From Candidatus Poribacteria bacterium (lineage in GTDB: Bacteria; Poribacteria; WGA-4E; PCPOR2b), in NCBI GenBank assembly GCA_003635265.1, contig PYIZ01000033.1, positions 1-64,000 on the forward strand: a DNA stretch of 64,000 nt, given 5' to 3'. The notes below the pieces were generated by a model. That model had not been told where the DNA came from and searched no databases. It saw nothing but the letters and a program-made list of their open reading frames with translations. Below, piece by piece: positions 33,591 to 41,739 of this stretch (positions are counted from its first letter, which is position 1; each line of letters opens with the position of its first letter). The position numbers and the translations under genes were made by a program.

Positions 33591-34673
33591 TTACCGATAC
33601 ACCGGCGACCGGGTGATATACGCTTTGGTTATGTCAATGATGAGCGCAATATCGTCGCGTGCGTCTACGATTGAAGAACGCGAGGGAGTGCCTTGCGTGA
33701 TACACTGGCGGAAGTGCCGCAACTCACGAGTGAAACCGCTCTCCCATGGGATCGCTGGCTCCTTGTAGAAACTGTTTCCGTCTGCGTCAATCCCCTGCAC
33801 GACCAACTTGGTAAGCACCCGACGCGAAAAGCCGGTTGGGTAGGAGAGGATAACGCGCTTTTCCTCGCTGTAGATCTCAAGGGTCTGCTTAAAATCCCAC
33901 AACTTATTTAGATCGACTCGGCTCACCACACAACGCGCGCCGTTGGGGTATTCCAAGATGGTCGTTATCGCTCGGCGGTCGTTCCAGATCTCCGTACTGA
34001 TGACTGCGCTCGGTACACCTAGCATAGTCCGCAGGCTATAGAGATCATGGATGAGGCCGTAGGCAATCCCGCAGGATTCAGCCTTCTCAAAGAGATCCCC
34101 AAAGGCTTCACGTCGTGCGGCTCTAGATGCTTCCCGCCGTTCCGCCATGACGCTAGGCGGTAGATCATTGAACCGCTTGACCTTAAAATGGCTCAGGTGA
34201 AGCTCATTGCTCGGATGCAGATGATTGGTCTGCACAAATTTGATGTCGTCCATGGTATCAACTTCGCGTTTCGCCATCTCAAAGGCGGGTTCATATACCT
34301 TCATGTATCCTGCCTGACCCACCTTACCCGATCTTCGCATCGCATCGATCATAGCATCGGCTTCCTGTAAGGATGTGCAGATGGGCTTTTCGATGAAAAC
34401 ATGCTTTCCCGCCTCAAAGGCTTGCACCGCTGCTTCGGTCTTGGGATCCGTATGGCAAAGCAAGACCGCATCAATGTCCGCCGCCAACATATCCCGAATA
34501 TCGGTCACATATTTGGGTACTTTGAACCTTTGGGCTAGGTATTCTGCCTGTCCCGGTGATACATCGCAGACGATGGGTACTTCAAATTCATCATCAAGTT
34601 CAAGCAAGTTTGGAAGATGCTGGACCTGGGCGATTGCACCGCATCCAACAACGCCAATTCGTACTGTTGACAT
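33591..34673 (-). CDS. Gfo/Idh/MocA family oxidoreductase
   Basis: A 360-residue NAD(P)-dependent oxidoreductase. The Rossmann start is RIGVVGCGAIAQ, the lysine motif is IEKPIC, and an Asp follows in LIHDLYSLR. I start at the ATG at 34673, preceded by ggaggagagag; a longer frame would add 44 residues overlapping the cupin gene. It shares a probable minus-strand transcript with the cupin, VOC and PhyH genes. The region after the Asp motif carries the usual C-terminal sheet. Substrate not identifiable. Confidence 0.84.
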   Translation of the reverse strand: MSTVRIGVVGCGAIAQVQHLPNLLELDDEFEVPIVCDVSPGQAEYLAQRFKVPKYVTDIRDMLAADIDAVLLCHTDPKTEAAVQAFEAGKHVFIEKPICTSLQEADAMIDAMRRSGKVGQAGYMKVYEPAFEMAKREVDTMDDIKFVQTNHLHPSNELHLSHFKVKRFNDLPPSVMAERREASRAARREAFGDLFEKAESCGIAYGLIHDLYSLRTMLGVPSAVISTEIWNDRRAITTILEYPNGARCVVSRVDLNKLWDFKQTLEIYSEEKRVILSYPTGFSRRVLTKLVVQGIDADGNSFYKEPAIPWESGFTRELRHFRQCITQGTPSRSSIVDARDDIALIIDITKAYITRSPVYR

Positions 34674-34705
34674 GGTCTCTCTCCTCCATTTTTCGGGGTA
34701 CGGAC

Positions 34706-35359
34706 TTAACGATACGTGCGAAGTGTTCCGGCTCGTGGCGTGAGCGTATTCCACTCTGCCGCCATTTCGTTGACCTTTTTGAAAGTCTCTAACAGAGGTT
34801 CCCACATGACATCTCGGATTTCAGCAGCAGCTTTCTCGTCCCCCGCTGCTAACGCCTGCTTAAGGGCATCCGCCATCTGCGATTGGATCTGCGCGCTGTT
34901 CTGCGCCATATCTGCCACCGACCGCGCTGTATTAACGTGATGATCGATGAGCGCATCAATCGGCGTGGTCGAATCTGTCTCCGTATCATAGTCGCTGGAC
35001 GGTCTGAATTGGGGTGGGAGACGTTTCCCGTCGTCGGAATACTGGGTATGGGTTGGTTGGATATGGGGTGTCACTGAGAGATACATATACACCGGTTCAT
35101 CCCCAAGAACCCGCACCGAATGAGGCTCGTCCGCGAGGGCGTAGCACATTTGCCCCGGACCAAGTTCTTTGGTCACACCGCTGATCTTAAACTCTACCCG
35201 TCCCGACAAGATGATGAATATCTCGTGCCCCAAATCGTGGGTGTGAAACTTATCGAGCGATCCCGGTCCCGGCTCCATGCGACAGAAGCGAGCGCGTATC
35301 TGCGGGGTTACCAAGATATTGCGGATATCTTTGCGACAGTCATAGACCGTGAAACCCAT
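34706..35359 (-). CDS. Cupin-domain protein with C-terminal helical extension
   Basis: A 217-residue protein. The first 110 residues are a single cupin β-barrel with likely metal ligands in the first motif (FHTHDLGHEIFIIL, including two or three His and a Glu) and in the second (DEPHSV). The remaining 100 residues are helical and rich in Ala, Asp and Gln. Cupins of this kind act as isomerases, dioxygenases or ligand-binding regulators. aaggagaaa precedes the ATG. Its neighbours are Gfo/Idh/MocA genes on both sides, suggesting sugar-related chemistry. Function not assignable. Confidence 0.78.
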   Translation of the reverse strand: MGFTVYDCRKDIRNILVTPQIRARFCRMEPGPGSLDKFHTHDLGHEIFIILSGRVEFKISGVTKELGPGQMCYALADEPHSVRVLGDEPVYMYLSVTPHIQPTHTQYSDDGKRLPPQFRPSSDYDTETDSTTPIDALIDHHVNTARSVADMAQNSAQIQSQMADALKQALAAGDEKAAAEIRDVMWEPLLETFKKVNEMAAEWNTLTPRAGTLRTYR

Positions 35360-35399
35360 GGTTTTCTCCTTCTTACAATAGTTAGCTGATTAAGAATCT

Positions 35400-36677
35400 C
35401 TAGCTCGCAGGTGTATCAAGCCCGAGCGCGACATCAATGTCCGCCTGATACTGCCGGACTTCCCCGGACAGTACGCTTTCCATACTCACAGAGCGTTCAG
35501 CCAGAGCAGATTCGTATGCTCCAACTATTGCTGCAACCGCTTTCATGCCACCATCACCATCTACTTCGGGACTTGTCCCGTTACGAACTGCTTCCCCGAA
35601 GTCGTGATATTCAATAGCGAGGTGTTTGGCATCAACCACGAAGGCCGCAACGGCTGTATCCGCTGGAGGTTCATACTCAACACCGCCCTTACCAAAAAGT
35701 CGCTCGGTTATTTCGTTGAGTTCAAATTGAGGCAGAAGCGACAGAATTTCTTTCCCTTTTAATTCCCGTCCTTCCAGACGCAGCACCACTGGATTGCCGT
35801 TGCGGTCTCCGGGGGCATATACGGCTCCCCAACGACCGTGTACACTCCGTTCCCATCCTTGGCTGCCACGTCCTCCGCCGACATACGAGAGTTGAACGAT
35901 AGCCCCTGACGCCATTGTGTAGAGTGCAATGACTGAATCCTCGCCGGTCGCTTCAACGGTATCTGGATAACTCTTGGCACGTTCCCGATAAGAAACGAGT
36001 GGATGATCGGCGTGGTCCGGCTTGCGACGCACAGGCTCAACAATAAGTCCCCGACCAAAAATTTGGCTATATTCACCCATATAGTAGCGGATAATATCGG
36101 CGTAGTGAACCCCCATGTCCAAGCCGATCGCCCCTTTCTCCTTGAGGTGTCGCCAAGGGGTAATAGCCATGGTGTCACCCCCACCGAGAGATGTCTGAAT
36201 CATGAGGTAGGGGTCGCCTAGCAGCCCTTCATCAATAATCGCTCGTACCAACCGGTTAGGCGTGTCCCGGCGATAGTTTTCCGCCGTTGCGAGTACTGCA
36301 CCACTCCGCTGAGCAGCATCAATCATCGCCTGACAGGCACGGATCGTAATCGCCAGTGGCTTCTCAACCATCGTATGCTTCCCCGCTTCAAGCGCCGGTG
36401 CACCGACCTCGTGATGGGTCGAACCGTCGGTGACGACATCCACCGCTGCGATATTTGGGTGAGCGAGGACCTGATCTAAATCGGTGAAAACCATCGGTTT
36501 CCTACCAAGCATACGTTCCGCTTCATTCGCCACTAATTCCGCGTTCTCTTGCCGAATATCGCAAACAGCTACCAGATCAAGGTTGCCGATACCGCTATCC
36601 TTGAGTTCTTTATAGCCCATGACATGGCGATGCCCCATACCACCACAACCGACAAGGCAAATTGGAACCTTTTCCAT
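35400..36677 (-). CDS. Gfo/Idh/MocA family oxidoreductase, long form
   Basis: A 425-residue family member, longer than the common 330-380. The Rossmann motif is VGCGGMG (9-15), the lysine motif is VEKPLAI, and the Asp/His motif is in LDMGVHYADI. Extra length falls in the C-terminal domain (an insertion with HADHPLVSYRERAKSYP and surrounding residues). aaggaga precedes the ATG. It is the first gene of the minus-strand block 31912-36677 with cupin, Gfo/Idh/MocA, VOC and PhyH. The upstream 283-base gap contains a small hairpin and tandem gagaaggtg units. Confidence 0.83.
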   Translation of the reverse strand: MEKVPICLVGCGGMGHRHVMGYKELKDSGIGNLDLVAVCDIRQENAELVANEAERMLGRKPMVFTDLDQVLAHPNIAAVDVVTDGSTHHEVGAPALEAGKHTMVEKPLAITIRACQAMIDAAQRSGAVLATAENYRRDTPNRLVRAIIDEGLLGDPYLMIQTSLGGGDTMAITPWRHLKEKGAIGLDMGVHYADIIRYYMGEYSQIFGRGLIVEPVRRKPDHADHPLVSYRERAKSYPDTVEATGEDSVIALYTMASGAIVQLSYVGGGRGSQGWERSVHGRWGAVYAPGDRNGNPVVLRLEGRELKGKEILSLLPQFELNEITERLFGKGGVEYEPPADTAVAAFVVDAKHLAIEYHDFGEAVRNGTSPEVDGDGGMKAVAAIVGAYESALAERSVSMESVLSGEVRQYQADIDVALGLDTPAS

Positions 36678-36765
36678 TGAGATCTCCTTGCTATAGTTTT
36701 TCTTTGAGCTGTAATATCTACATTTGAAGGGTCAGTGTGCAAAAAGTGTTATCGTGAATAGCAAT

Positions 36766-36781
36766 CTCCGATAGATCGGAG
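36766..36781. repeat. Perfect hairpin ctccGAT-ag-ATCggag
   Basis: Seven-base arms (36766-36772 and 36775-36781) surround a two-base loop. The eight-base tip GATAGATC is identical to that of the hairpin at 24670-24683, but the outer pairs change from CC/GG to CTC/GAG. It lies in the 283-base gap between the long Gfo/Idh/MocA gene and the flavin reductase gene. Confidence 0.65.
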
Positions 36782-36960
36782 TCCTCGGCACGGGACAGGG
36801 AGAGAAGGTGGTGAGTTAAAAAAGTGACTGGAGAAGGTGATGAGCAAAACACGAAGGGAATCTGTGCACGTTTTACGTCTGTGTTGAAACGAATTCCGCG
36901 ATAATTCCCATTACTGCAAACATCAAGATGGCATACCGAAAGACACCTTAGGCAAACCTT

Positions 36961-37449
36961 CTAGGAGGTCGTTGGTGCGACCTCCAATTCAGCATACTGT
37001 CCACTATAGAAGATAAGTGGCTCGCCATCGTAAGTTTCCCCCGCAAGGGGTTCCCCAATAAACAGATCATGGTCGCCGGCACGTGCTACCTCAACAACCC
37101 GGCAGTCTATATAAGCGAGGGCGTCAACGAGAATGGGAGCTCCGGTTTCTGCCACTGTCAGCTTTAGGTCCGAAAAATCTTTGGGTCCCGGTTTTGCAAA
37201 CCGACGGGAAAGATCCTCTTGGTCATGTTTAAGCACATTTATTGCATAACACTGACCTTGCGTCAAGTGTCCGTGCATATTGCTCTGAAGATCTACGGAA
37301 ACCACGACTAGCGGCGGGTCGAGCGACAAAGACATGACAGCGTTTGCCGTCATGCCCGAAATCTGTTCGCCATACCTTGTTGTTACAACCGTGACTCCCG
37401 TTGCGAAACGGCCCATAATCTGCCTTTGAAGCATCGGATCAAACGCCAT
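36961..37449 (-). CDS. Flavin reductase (FMN-binding split-barrel)
   Basis: A 162-residue flavin reductase-domain protein of the HpaC/ActVB type. It contains the N-terminal RFATGVTVVTT, then SGMTANAVMSLSLDPPLVVVSVD, and the C-terminal HDLFIGE segment that line the flavin site. Such enzymes reduce FMN or FAD with NAD(P)H and supply it to a partner monooxygenase. The partner is almost certainly the LLM-class enzyme 21 bases upstream on the same strand. aaggaggagac precedes the ATG. Length is typical for the family. Confidence 0.88.
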   Translation of the reverse strand: MAFDPMLQRQIMGRFATGVTVVTTRYGEQISGMTANAVMSLSLDPPLVVVSVDLQSNMHGHLTQGQCYAINVLKHDQEDLSRRFAKPGPKDFSDLKLTVAETGAPILVDALAYIDCRVVEVARAGDHDLFIGEPLAGETYDGEPLIFYSGQYAELEVAPTTS

Positions 37450-37470
37450 CAGTCTCCTCCTTGTCTATTC

Positions 37471-38547
37471 TTAGATAGTTGGCATCGCAGGAACAACCTC
37501 ATTCGCTAGCAACTCTTGGGAGCGTCTCCATGTGGCTCTGTCGTCCCAGTCATGTGTGATCATCAGCAGCGTACCAAATCCACCGGATTGCTCCCACACC
37601 TCTTCAAGACGACGGATACACTCTGCTACATCACCGATGATGCAGATATTCTTGAGCACATATTCTGGCGTCACGTCCTCATCGGGAAGATCCGGATCGT
37701 GCTTCAGAATATTGAGCATATTTGCTTTTGTGAGAACGGTGATCAGGTAGTCATAGGCACCTATGAAACTGCCATTTATTGCGTGCTCCCATGCTTCTTC
37801 GGTCGATTCCCCGACGAAGATGCTACGCGAGATTCGCCAGTCTGCTCGATTAGGAGCGGGCAGACCAGCCTCTTCAGCACCGGCGCAATACGTCTCCCAA
37901 TGATTTTCAAGGGTTATTCCCGGTACAAGGTTCGTGCTTATAGGCATAAAACCGCGCTGCCCTGCTGTCCGGGCTGCCATCGAGTTTCCTCGGACAATGC
38001 TCATAGCGACCGGCGGATGGGGTTTCTGGTAAGGTTGGAGCAGTACGCCAATTCCGCGTTCGTGATCGAGGGTTTCAAGTTTTATATTCCAGTAATCTCC
38101 GTTGAACTCGAAAGGGGGATCGGTTTGCCACAACTTGAGGATGGTGTCAATTGCCTCCATGGTCATCAACCCTTGTGTTTGTGGGTCAGGCAAATCAAAC
38201 AGTCCCCAATCGGTTGCGACGCCGCCTTGCCCAAAGCCACAGTTGAGGCGACCGCGAGAGAGGTGATCAAGAAACGCAAGGCGCACTGCGGTGTTGACCG
38301 GGTGATGCTGGGGGATAATCGACACACCGGTGCCAAGGCGGATGTTCTTTGTGCGCGGCAGCACATTGCCGATGAACACATCGTTAGATGGGATAGGTTC
38401 CCATGCGACCGTATGGTGCTGGCCAATCCATGCCTCGGTAAATCCCAACTCGTCAGCGAGGACAATTAAATCAATGTCCTCTTCAAAACACTCCGTCCGG
38501 TCTTTCTCCGGGGGGTGCAGCGGCATCATAAACACGCCTAGGTTCAT
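37471..38547 (-). CDS. LLM-class flavin-dependent monooxygenase (luciferase-like)
   Basis: A 358-residue TIM-barrel monooxygenase of the bacterial luciferase-like family, using reduced flavin and O2. The opening MNLGVFMMPLHPP and WIGQHHT (with a His often used in catalysis) and RLGTGVSIIPQHHPV are typical, followed by DHLSRGRLNCGFGQGG. It would be supplied with reduced flavin by the reductase encoded directly downstream. Relatives oxidize long-chain aldehydes, sulfonates, nitrilotriacetate or polyketide-like compounds, so the substrate is open. gggaggtc precedes the ATG. It follows the SDR gene by about 47 bases. Confidence 0.88.
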   Translation of the reverse strand: MNLGVFMMPLHPPEKDRTECFEEDIDLIVLADELGFTEAWIGQHHTVAWEPIPSNDVFIGNVLPRTKNIRLGTGVSIIPQHHPVNTAVRLAFLDHLSRGRLNCGFGQGGVATDWGLFDLPDPQTQGLMTMEAIDTILKLWQTDPPFEFNGDYWNIKLETLDHERGIGVLLQPYQKPHPPVAMSIVRGNSMAARTAGQRGFMPISTNLVPGITLENHWETYCAGAEEAGLPAPNRADWRISRSIFVGESTEEAWEHAINGSFIGAYDYLITVLTKANMLNILKHDPDLPDEDVTPEYVLKNICIIGDVAECIRRLEEVWEQSGGFGTLLMITHDWDDRATWRRSQELLANEVVPAMPTI

Positions 38548-38594
38548 TTTTAGACCTCCCTTGTGTATATCTCTTAATGCTTCGTGACGGCAAA

Positions 38595-39551
38595 TTACGG
38601 TTCCTTAATTGGGTCCAATCCTGCCAACTCGCGAAAGCGATTGAGTGTCTTCAAGATCCCCTGCTCCATTGTGTATTGGGGTGTGAACCCGACCTCTTGA
38701 GCGATTGGATCCGCATCATAATCCCATGAAATTCCAAACACGCCCGGTTCAAGCGTAATCTGTGCACTAGGCACCAACTTCTTTAAGTAAGCGACACCTT
38801 CCTTAACTGTGCGAATTCCACCTTTGACATTGAAGACACGCGTCTGCGTCACCGGACAGGTGCAGGACATCACAATAGATCTGGACACATCTTCGACGTA
38901 TTGCCAATCTATCGCATCGTCACCGAATGGAGAAGCGTAGGATTTTCCATCTGCAACAGCTTCAATCATCTGCGTTGAAAATGAACTCATCCCCCGTGTC
39001 CGTCCGACTCCGTAAACCGCTGTAAATCGTAGTCCTATCGTGTCTACACCGTAGTTATCAAAATAGTGTGCTGCATACCTTTCGTTCATGGATTTGCACG
39101 CCCCGTAGATGAATTTGGGATAATGTGGGGCATCATTTGCAATCTGCTCGTGGTTATAATCTTCTGGCGATCCGAAGACTGCGACGCTACTTGCCCATAC
39201 AACCCGCTTGAGACCGAAGATTCGCGCTGCCTCAAACATGTTGATTGTGCCCTCACATACAATCTTCAACGCCTGTGGTGGGTTGGCATTGCACGCTGGC
39301 ACCTGCCACGATGCGAGATGGATAATCCGATCGATTTGGTGCTCTTGGACCGTTCGCAACACATGGGGGAGATCGGTAATGTCCCCTTGAACGAAAGTAA
39401 ACTGTTCAAGTTGTTCCTCTGTCAACACCATTTTGGGAATCGTAAAATCTGGAATAAAATCGTATACAATAATCTTTTCGCCGGCGTTCAGAAGGTCACG
39501 AATGACATAGGATCCAATGCACCCCATTCCACCTGTTATCAAATATGCCAT
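38595..39551 (-). CDS. NAD-dependent epimerase/dehydratase (extended SDR)
   Basis: An extended short-chain dehydrogenase of 318 residues. The nucleotide loop is GGMGCIG near residues 7-13 and the catalytic Y-x-x-x-K is Y149-GAC-K153, with Ser in WASSVAVFG. Relatives act as nucleotide-sugar epimerases, dehydratases or reductases. I use the ATG at 39551 with gaggag nine bases upstream; an in-frame TTG at 39560 overlaps that site. It lies between the Rieske protein and the LLM monooxygenase genes. Which substrate it handles is not evident. Confidence 0.87.
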   Translation of the reverse strand: MAYLITGGMGCIGSYVIRDLLNAGEKIIVYDFIPDFTIPKMVLTEEQLEQFTFVQGDITDLPHVLRTVQEHQIDRIIHLASWQVPACNANPPQALKIVCEGTINMFEAARIFGLKRVVWASSVAVFGSPEDYNHEQIANDAPHYPKFIYGACKSMNERYAAHYFDNYGVDTIGLRFTAVYGVGRTRGMSSFSTQMIEAVADGKSYASPFGDDAIDWQYVEDVSRSIVMSCTCPVTQTRVFNVKGGIRTVKEGVAYLKKLVPSAQITLEPGVFGISWDYDADPIAQEVGFTPQYTMEQGILKTLNRFRELAGLDPIKEP

Positions 39552-39676
39552 AGACTTCAACTCCTCTTAAATCATTTCCTTTCTGTAATTGTTGAGAAAA
39601 TCAGTGAGGCACAGAGATATTCTGTTGCGTAGTGCGTGAACACCGCTAGTTTTCCTTATATCCCTGCTTTGCTCGC

Positions 39677-40003
39677 CTATTGATGGGACTGGGGTGAATT
39701 GACATCGACAAGAATATCATTGCCCTCAATTTTCACAGGATAGGTTGGAAGTTTCTCCTGCTCTGGCCAGAGACATTTTCCTGTCTGCACATCAAACTCC
39801 CACATGTGAAGCGGACAAGTGACGACGTTATCATCGAAGAATCCGTAGGTTAAAACGCCGCCAAGGTGTGGGCAGATGTTATTCATCGCGTAATACTGAC
39901 CGTCGATGTTATATATACCGATAAAAACGCCTTCAACCTTAACGCCGAGGCAATCACCGGGCTGGACTTCAGTCGTTTCGGCAGCTTTTACAAACTGAGA
40001 CAT
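39677..40003 (-). CDS. Rieske-type [2Fe-2S] ferredoxin
   Basis: A 108-residue Rieske domain. Both halves of the cluster site are present: C44-P-H46 and C63-P-L-H66 (the usual CxH and CxxH). The rest matches small Rieske ferredoxins such as those feeding non-haem oxygenases, or the NirD-type domain. There is no signal peptide, so it would act in the cytoplasm. aaaggaat precedes the ATG. It is the first gene of the set Rieske, SDR, LLM monooxygenase and flavin reductase, all on the minus strand, and may pass electrons to a partner oxygenase; no large Rieske oxygenase subunit is nearby. Confidence 0.88.
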   Translation of the reverse strand: MSQFVKAAETTEVQPGDCLGVKVEGVFIGIYNIDGQYYAMNNICPHLGGVLTYGFFDDNVVTCPLHMWEFDVQTGKCLWPEQEKLPTYPVKIEGNDILVDVNSPQSHQ

Positions 40004-40398
40004 TCGTATTCCTTTCTCACTTATTTTCTATATCTTACACTTCATGTTCAATACCTTCATTGTATCACGTCTCTCAATATTCCTCAACCTAATTTCTTAT
40101 GCGGAATTCCGGTGGACACAGCGAGAAAATCAAATAATGACCTCCAGCAATGCTATTGTGTATGGAAGGGATAGGTAGAAAAAAGGGTAAGGGACAAATC
40201 TTAGGCATCTGTGAAAATGAGCTGCTATTTGAGGAGATTCATGCAATCCTCAAATAGCAGTCCCAGAAAGATTATCGATGAACAAACGCAAAATTTAATC
40301 GAACGATCTGCTAAGATGTGGAAGGTTGACACGCTATATTACAATCTTCCAATCTTCCTGTAGCATCACGTTTCGCGTTTCACGCATTACGTTCCTGT
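40004..40398. other. 395-base gap with a 14-bp perfect hairpin and a cgtttcacg string
   Basis: Bases 40222-40235 (ctgctatttgagga) are exactly complementary to 40247-40260, with an 11-base loop. No T-run follows on either strand, so it is not a standard terminator. Bases 40364-40393 are repeated cacgtttcg/cacgcattacg units that end five bases before the stop codon of the gene at 40399. The remainder shows no gene. Confidence 0.7.
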
Positions 40399-41541
40399 CT
40401 AAATATATCCAGTTGATCCATCGGGACGAATTGGGCAGGTGCGCTGCCAGTGGACATATTCGTTATCTCCGATGACGTCTTCATTTATCTCTACACCGAA
40501 CCCCGGGCGATCGCGCAACTCAAGATACCCATCTTTGGGCAGATAGGGTTCATCCACCCACTCATTCCATTCGGTTCCTGTTGGCAGGATGTATTCGAGG
40601 ATCTTGAAGTTGGGTGTTGCTGCAGCAAAGTGGACGTTCACCGCGGTTGCCAACGGTCCCATCGGATTGTGAGGGGCAATAGAGACATAATGTGCTTCGG
40701 CGATGGCGGCTATTTTGCGCATTTCGAGCAATCCACCGCAGACGCAGATGTCCGGCTGGATGATATCTGCCCCTTGTGCAGCCATCAGGTTGAGAAATTC
40801 AAAGCGTGTGTAGAGAGATTCACCGGTTGCCAATGGCACCTGCATCTGAGCACGCAAACGTCCCCACGCGGGGATATGTTCTGGTCTGAGTGGTTCTTCA
40901 TAGAAATAGGGATCATAGGGCGCTAGCGCATTGGATAATTGTAGTGCACGAATTGGTTCAAAGATCTTAGCGTGCGGATCGAATGCAAATTCCCAGTCCT
41001 CCGGGGTATGCTTGCGGATCCCCTCGAAATAATCGGCGGCAGCAGCACAAACTCGCCCCCAACGATTTGCGTCCGGCTCGATCGGATAGGGGCTGGTTTT
41101 GAAAGCTGTGAAGCCCCACTCTTCGTTTAATCGATGTCCTGTTTCTCCGACCTCTTGACCATCACGACCTCCAATGCCGTGATAGACGCGAATTCGGTCC
41201 CGAGCGGCTCCACCGAGGAGCATATAGACCGGAAGATTCGCAGCTTTACCGCTGATATCCCACAGGGCATGGTCAATTGCGGAGGTAACGGCGAGACCCA
41301 CCCCACCAGCAGGGAAACGGAATTGCTGGTGGATCTTCATCATGATGTATTCTATACGACGTGGATCCTCACCTTTAATCATCTCAAAGATGTAGTCTGC
41401 AATGGGTTCGGCGGCGAGATTCGGTCCCACAGAGTAGGATTCGCCCCAACCGTGAATGCCTTCGTCGGTCTCGACCTTAATCAGTCCTCTTGAGCGTCCG
41501 CCGAAGCGTGCCATATAGGTTTTGATATTCGTAATCTTCAT
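40399..41541 (-). CDS. D-galactonate dehydratase-like enzyme (MR/MLE family)
   Basis: A 380-residue enolase-superfamily dehydratase. K148, the D188-P-H190 pair (FDPHAKI), E215/E216 in YEEPL, E241 in ATGES, D264 in QPDICVCGG and H291 in APHNPMGP follow the galactonate dehydratase layout also seen at 4713. The C-terminal lid (EWNEWVDEPYLPKDGYLEL) is typical of that group. It would turn an aldonic acid into a 2-keto-3-deoxy acid. The ATG is preceded by aggtcgg. It diverges from the glpK operon, and a promoter for it is not obvious. Substrate is inferred by resemblance only. Confidence 0.87.
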   Translation of the reverse strand: MKITNIKTYMARFGGRSRGLIKVETDEGIHGWGESYSVGPNLAAEPIADYIFEMIKGEDPRRIEYIMMKIHQQFRFPAGGVGLAVTSAIDHALWDISGKAANLPVYMLLGGAARDRIRVYHGIGGRDGQEVGETGHRLNEEWGFTAFKTSPYPIEPDANRWGRVCAAAADYFEGIRKHTPEDWEFAFDPHAKIFEPIRALQLSNALAPYDPYFYEEPLRPEHIPAWGRLRAQMQVPLATGESLYTRFEFLNLMAAQGADIIQPDICVCGGLLEMRKIAAIAEAHYVSIAPHNPMGPLATAVNVHFAAATPNFKILEYILPTGTEWNEWVDEPYLPKDGYLELRDRPGFGVEINEDVIGDNEYVHWQRTCPIRPDGSTGYI

Positions 41542-41659
41542 TAATGTTCCGACCTTTCTTTGCCAGAAGAATGTTGCACTCAGTCGTTATCTAAAATACC
41601 ATCTTTGGTCTGTCCCCATTGTAATCCCAACCTAAGATTTTGTCAATCAATTTTTCCTG

Positions 41660-41688
41660 TTGACGGGTCTCAACGCCTGTGTTATATT
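41660..41688 (+). promoter_or_regulatory. σ70 promoter upstream of glpK
   Basis: ttgacg (41660-41665) and tatatt (41683-41688) are spaced by 17 bases. Transcription would begin near 41695, only about nine bases before an in-frame ATG at 41704 but 45 before the ATG at 41740. This favours the second ATG as the glpK start. Confidence 0.7.
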
Positions 41689-41739
41689 GAAAACGCTCTG
41701 TAGATGACACAGATTTTTATTGCGTTTGGTGAAAACAGA

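Noticed and set aside
37516..38469. 317-residue frame antisense to the flavin monooxygenase gene
   Set aside because: Composition is rich in Cys, Ile and His as expected from the reverse of a real gene; no ribosome site or recognisable motif.
31912..41541. Secondary-metabolite gene cluster
   Set aside because: Oxygenases and a monooxygenase are present, but no polyketide synthase, peptide synthetase, terpene synthase or RiPP machinery; sugar-type enzymes dominate.
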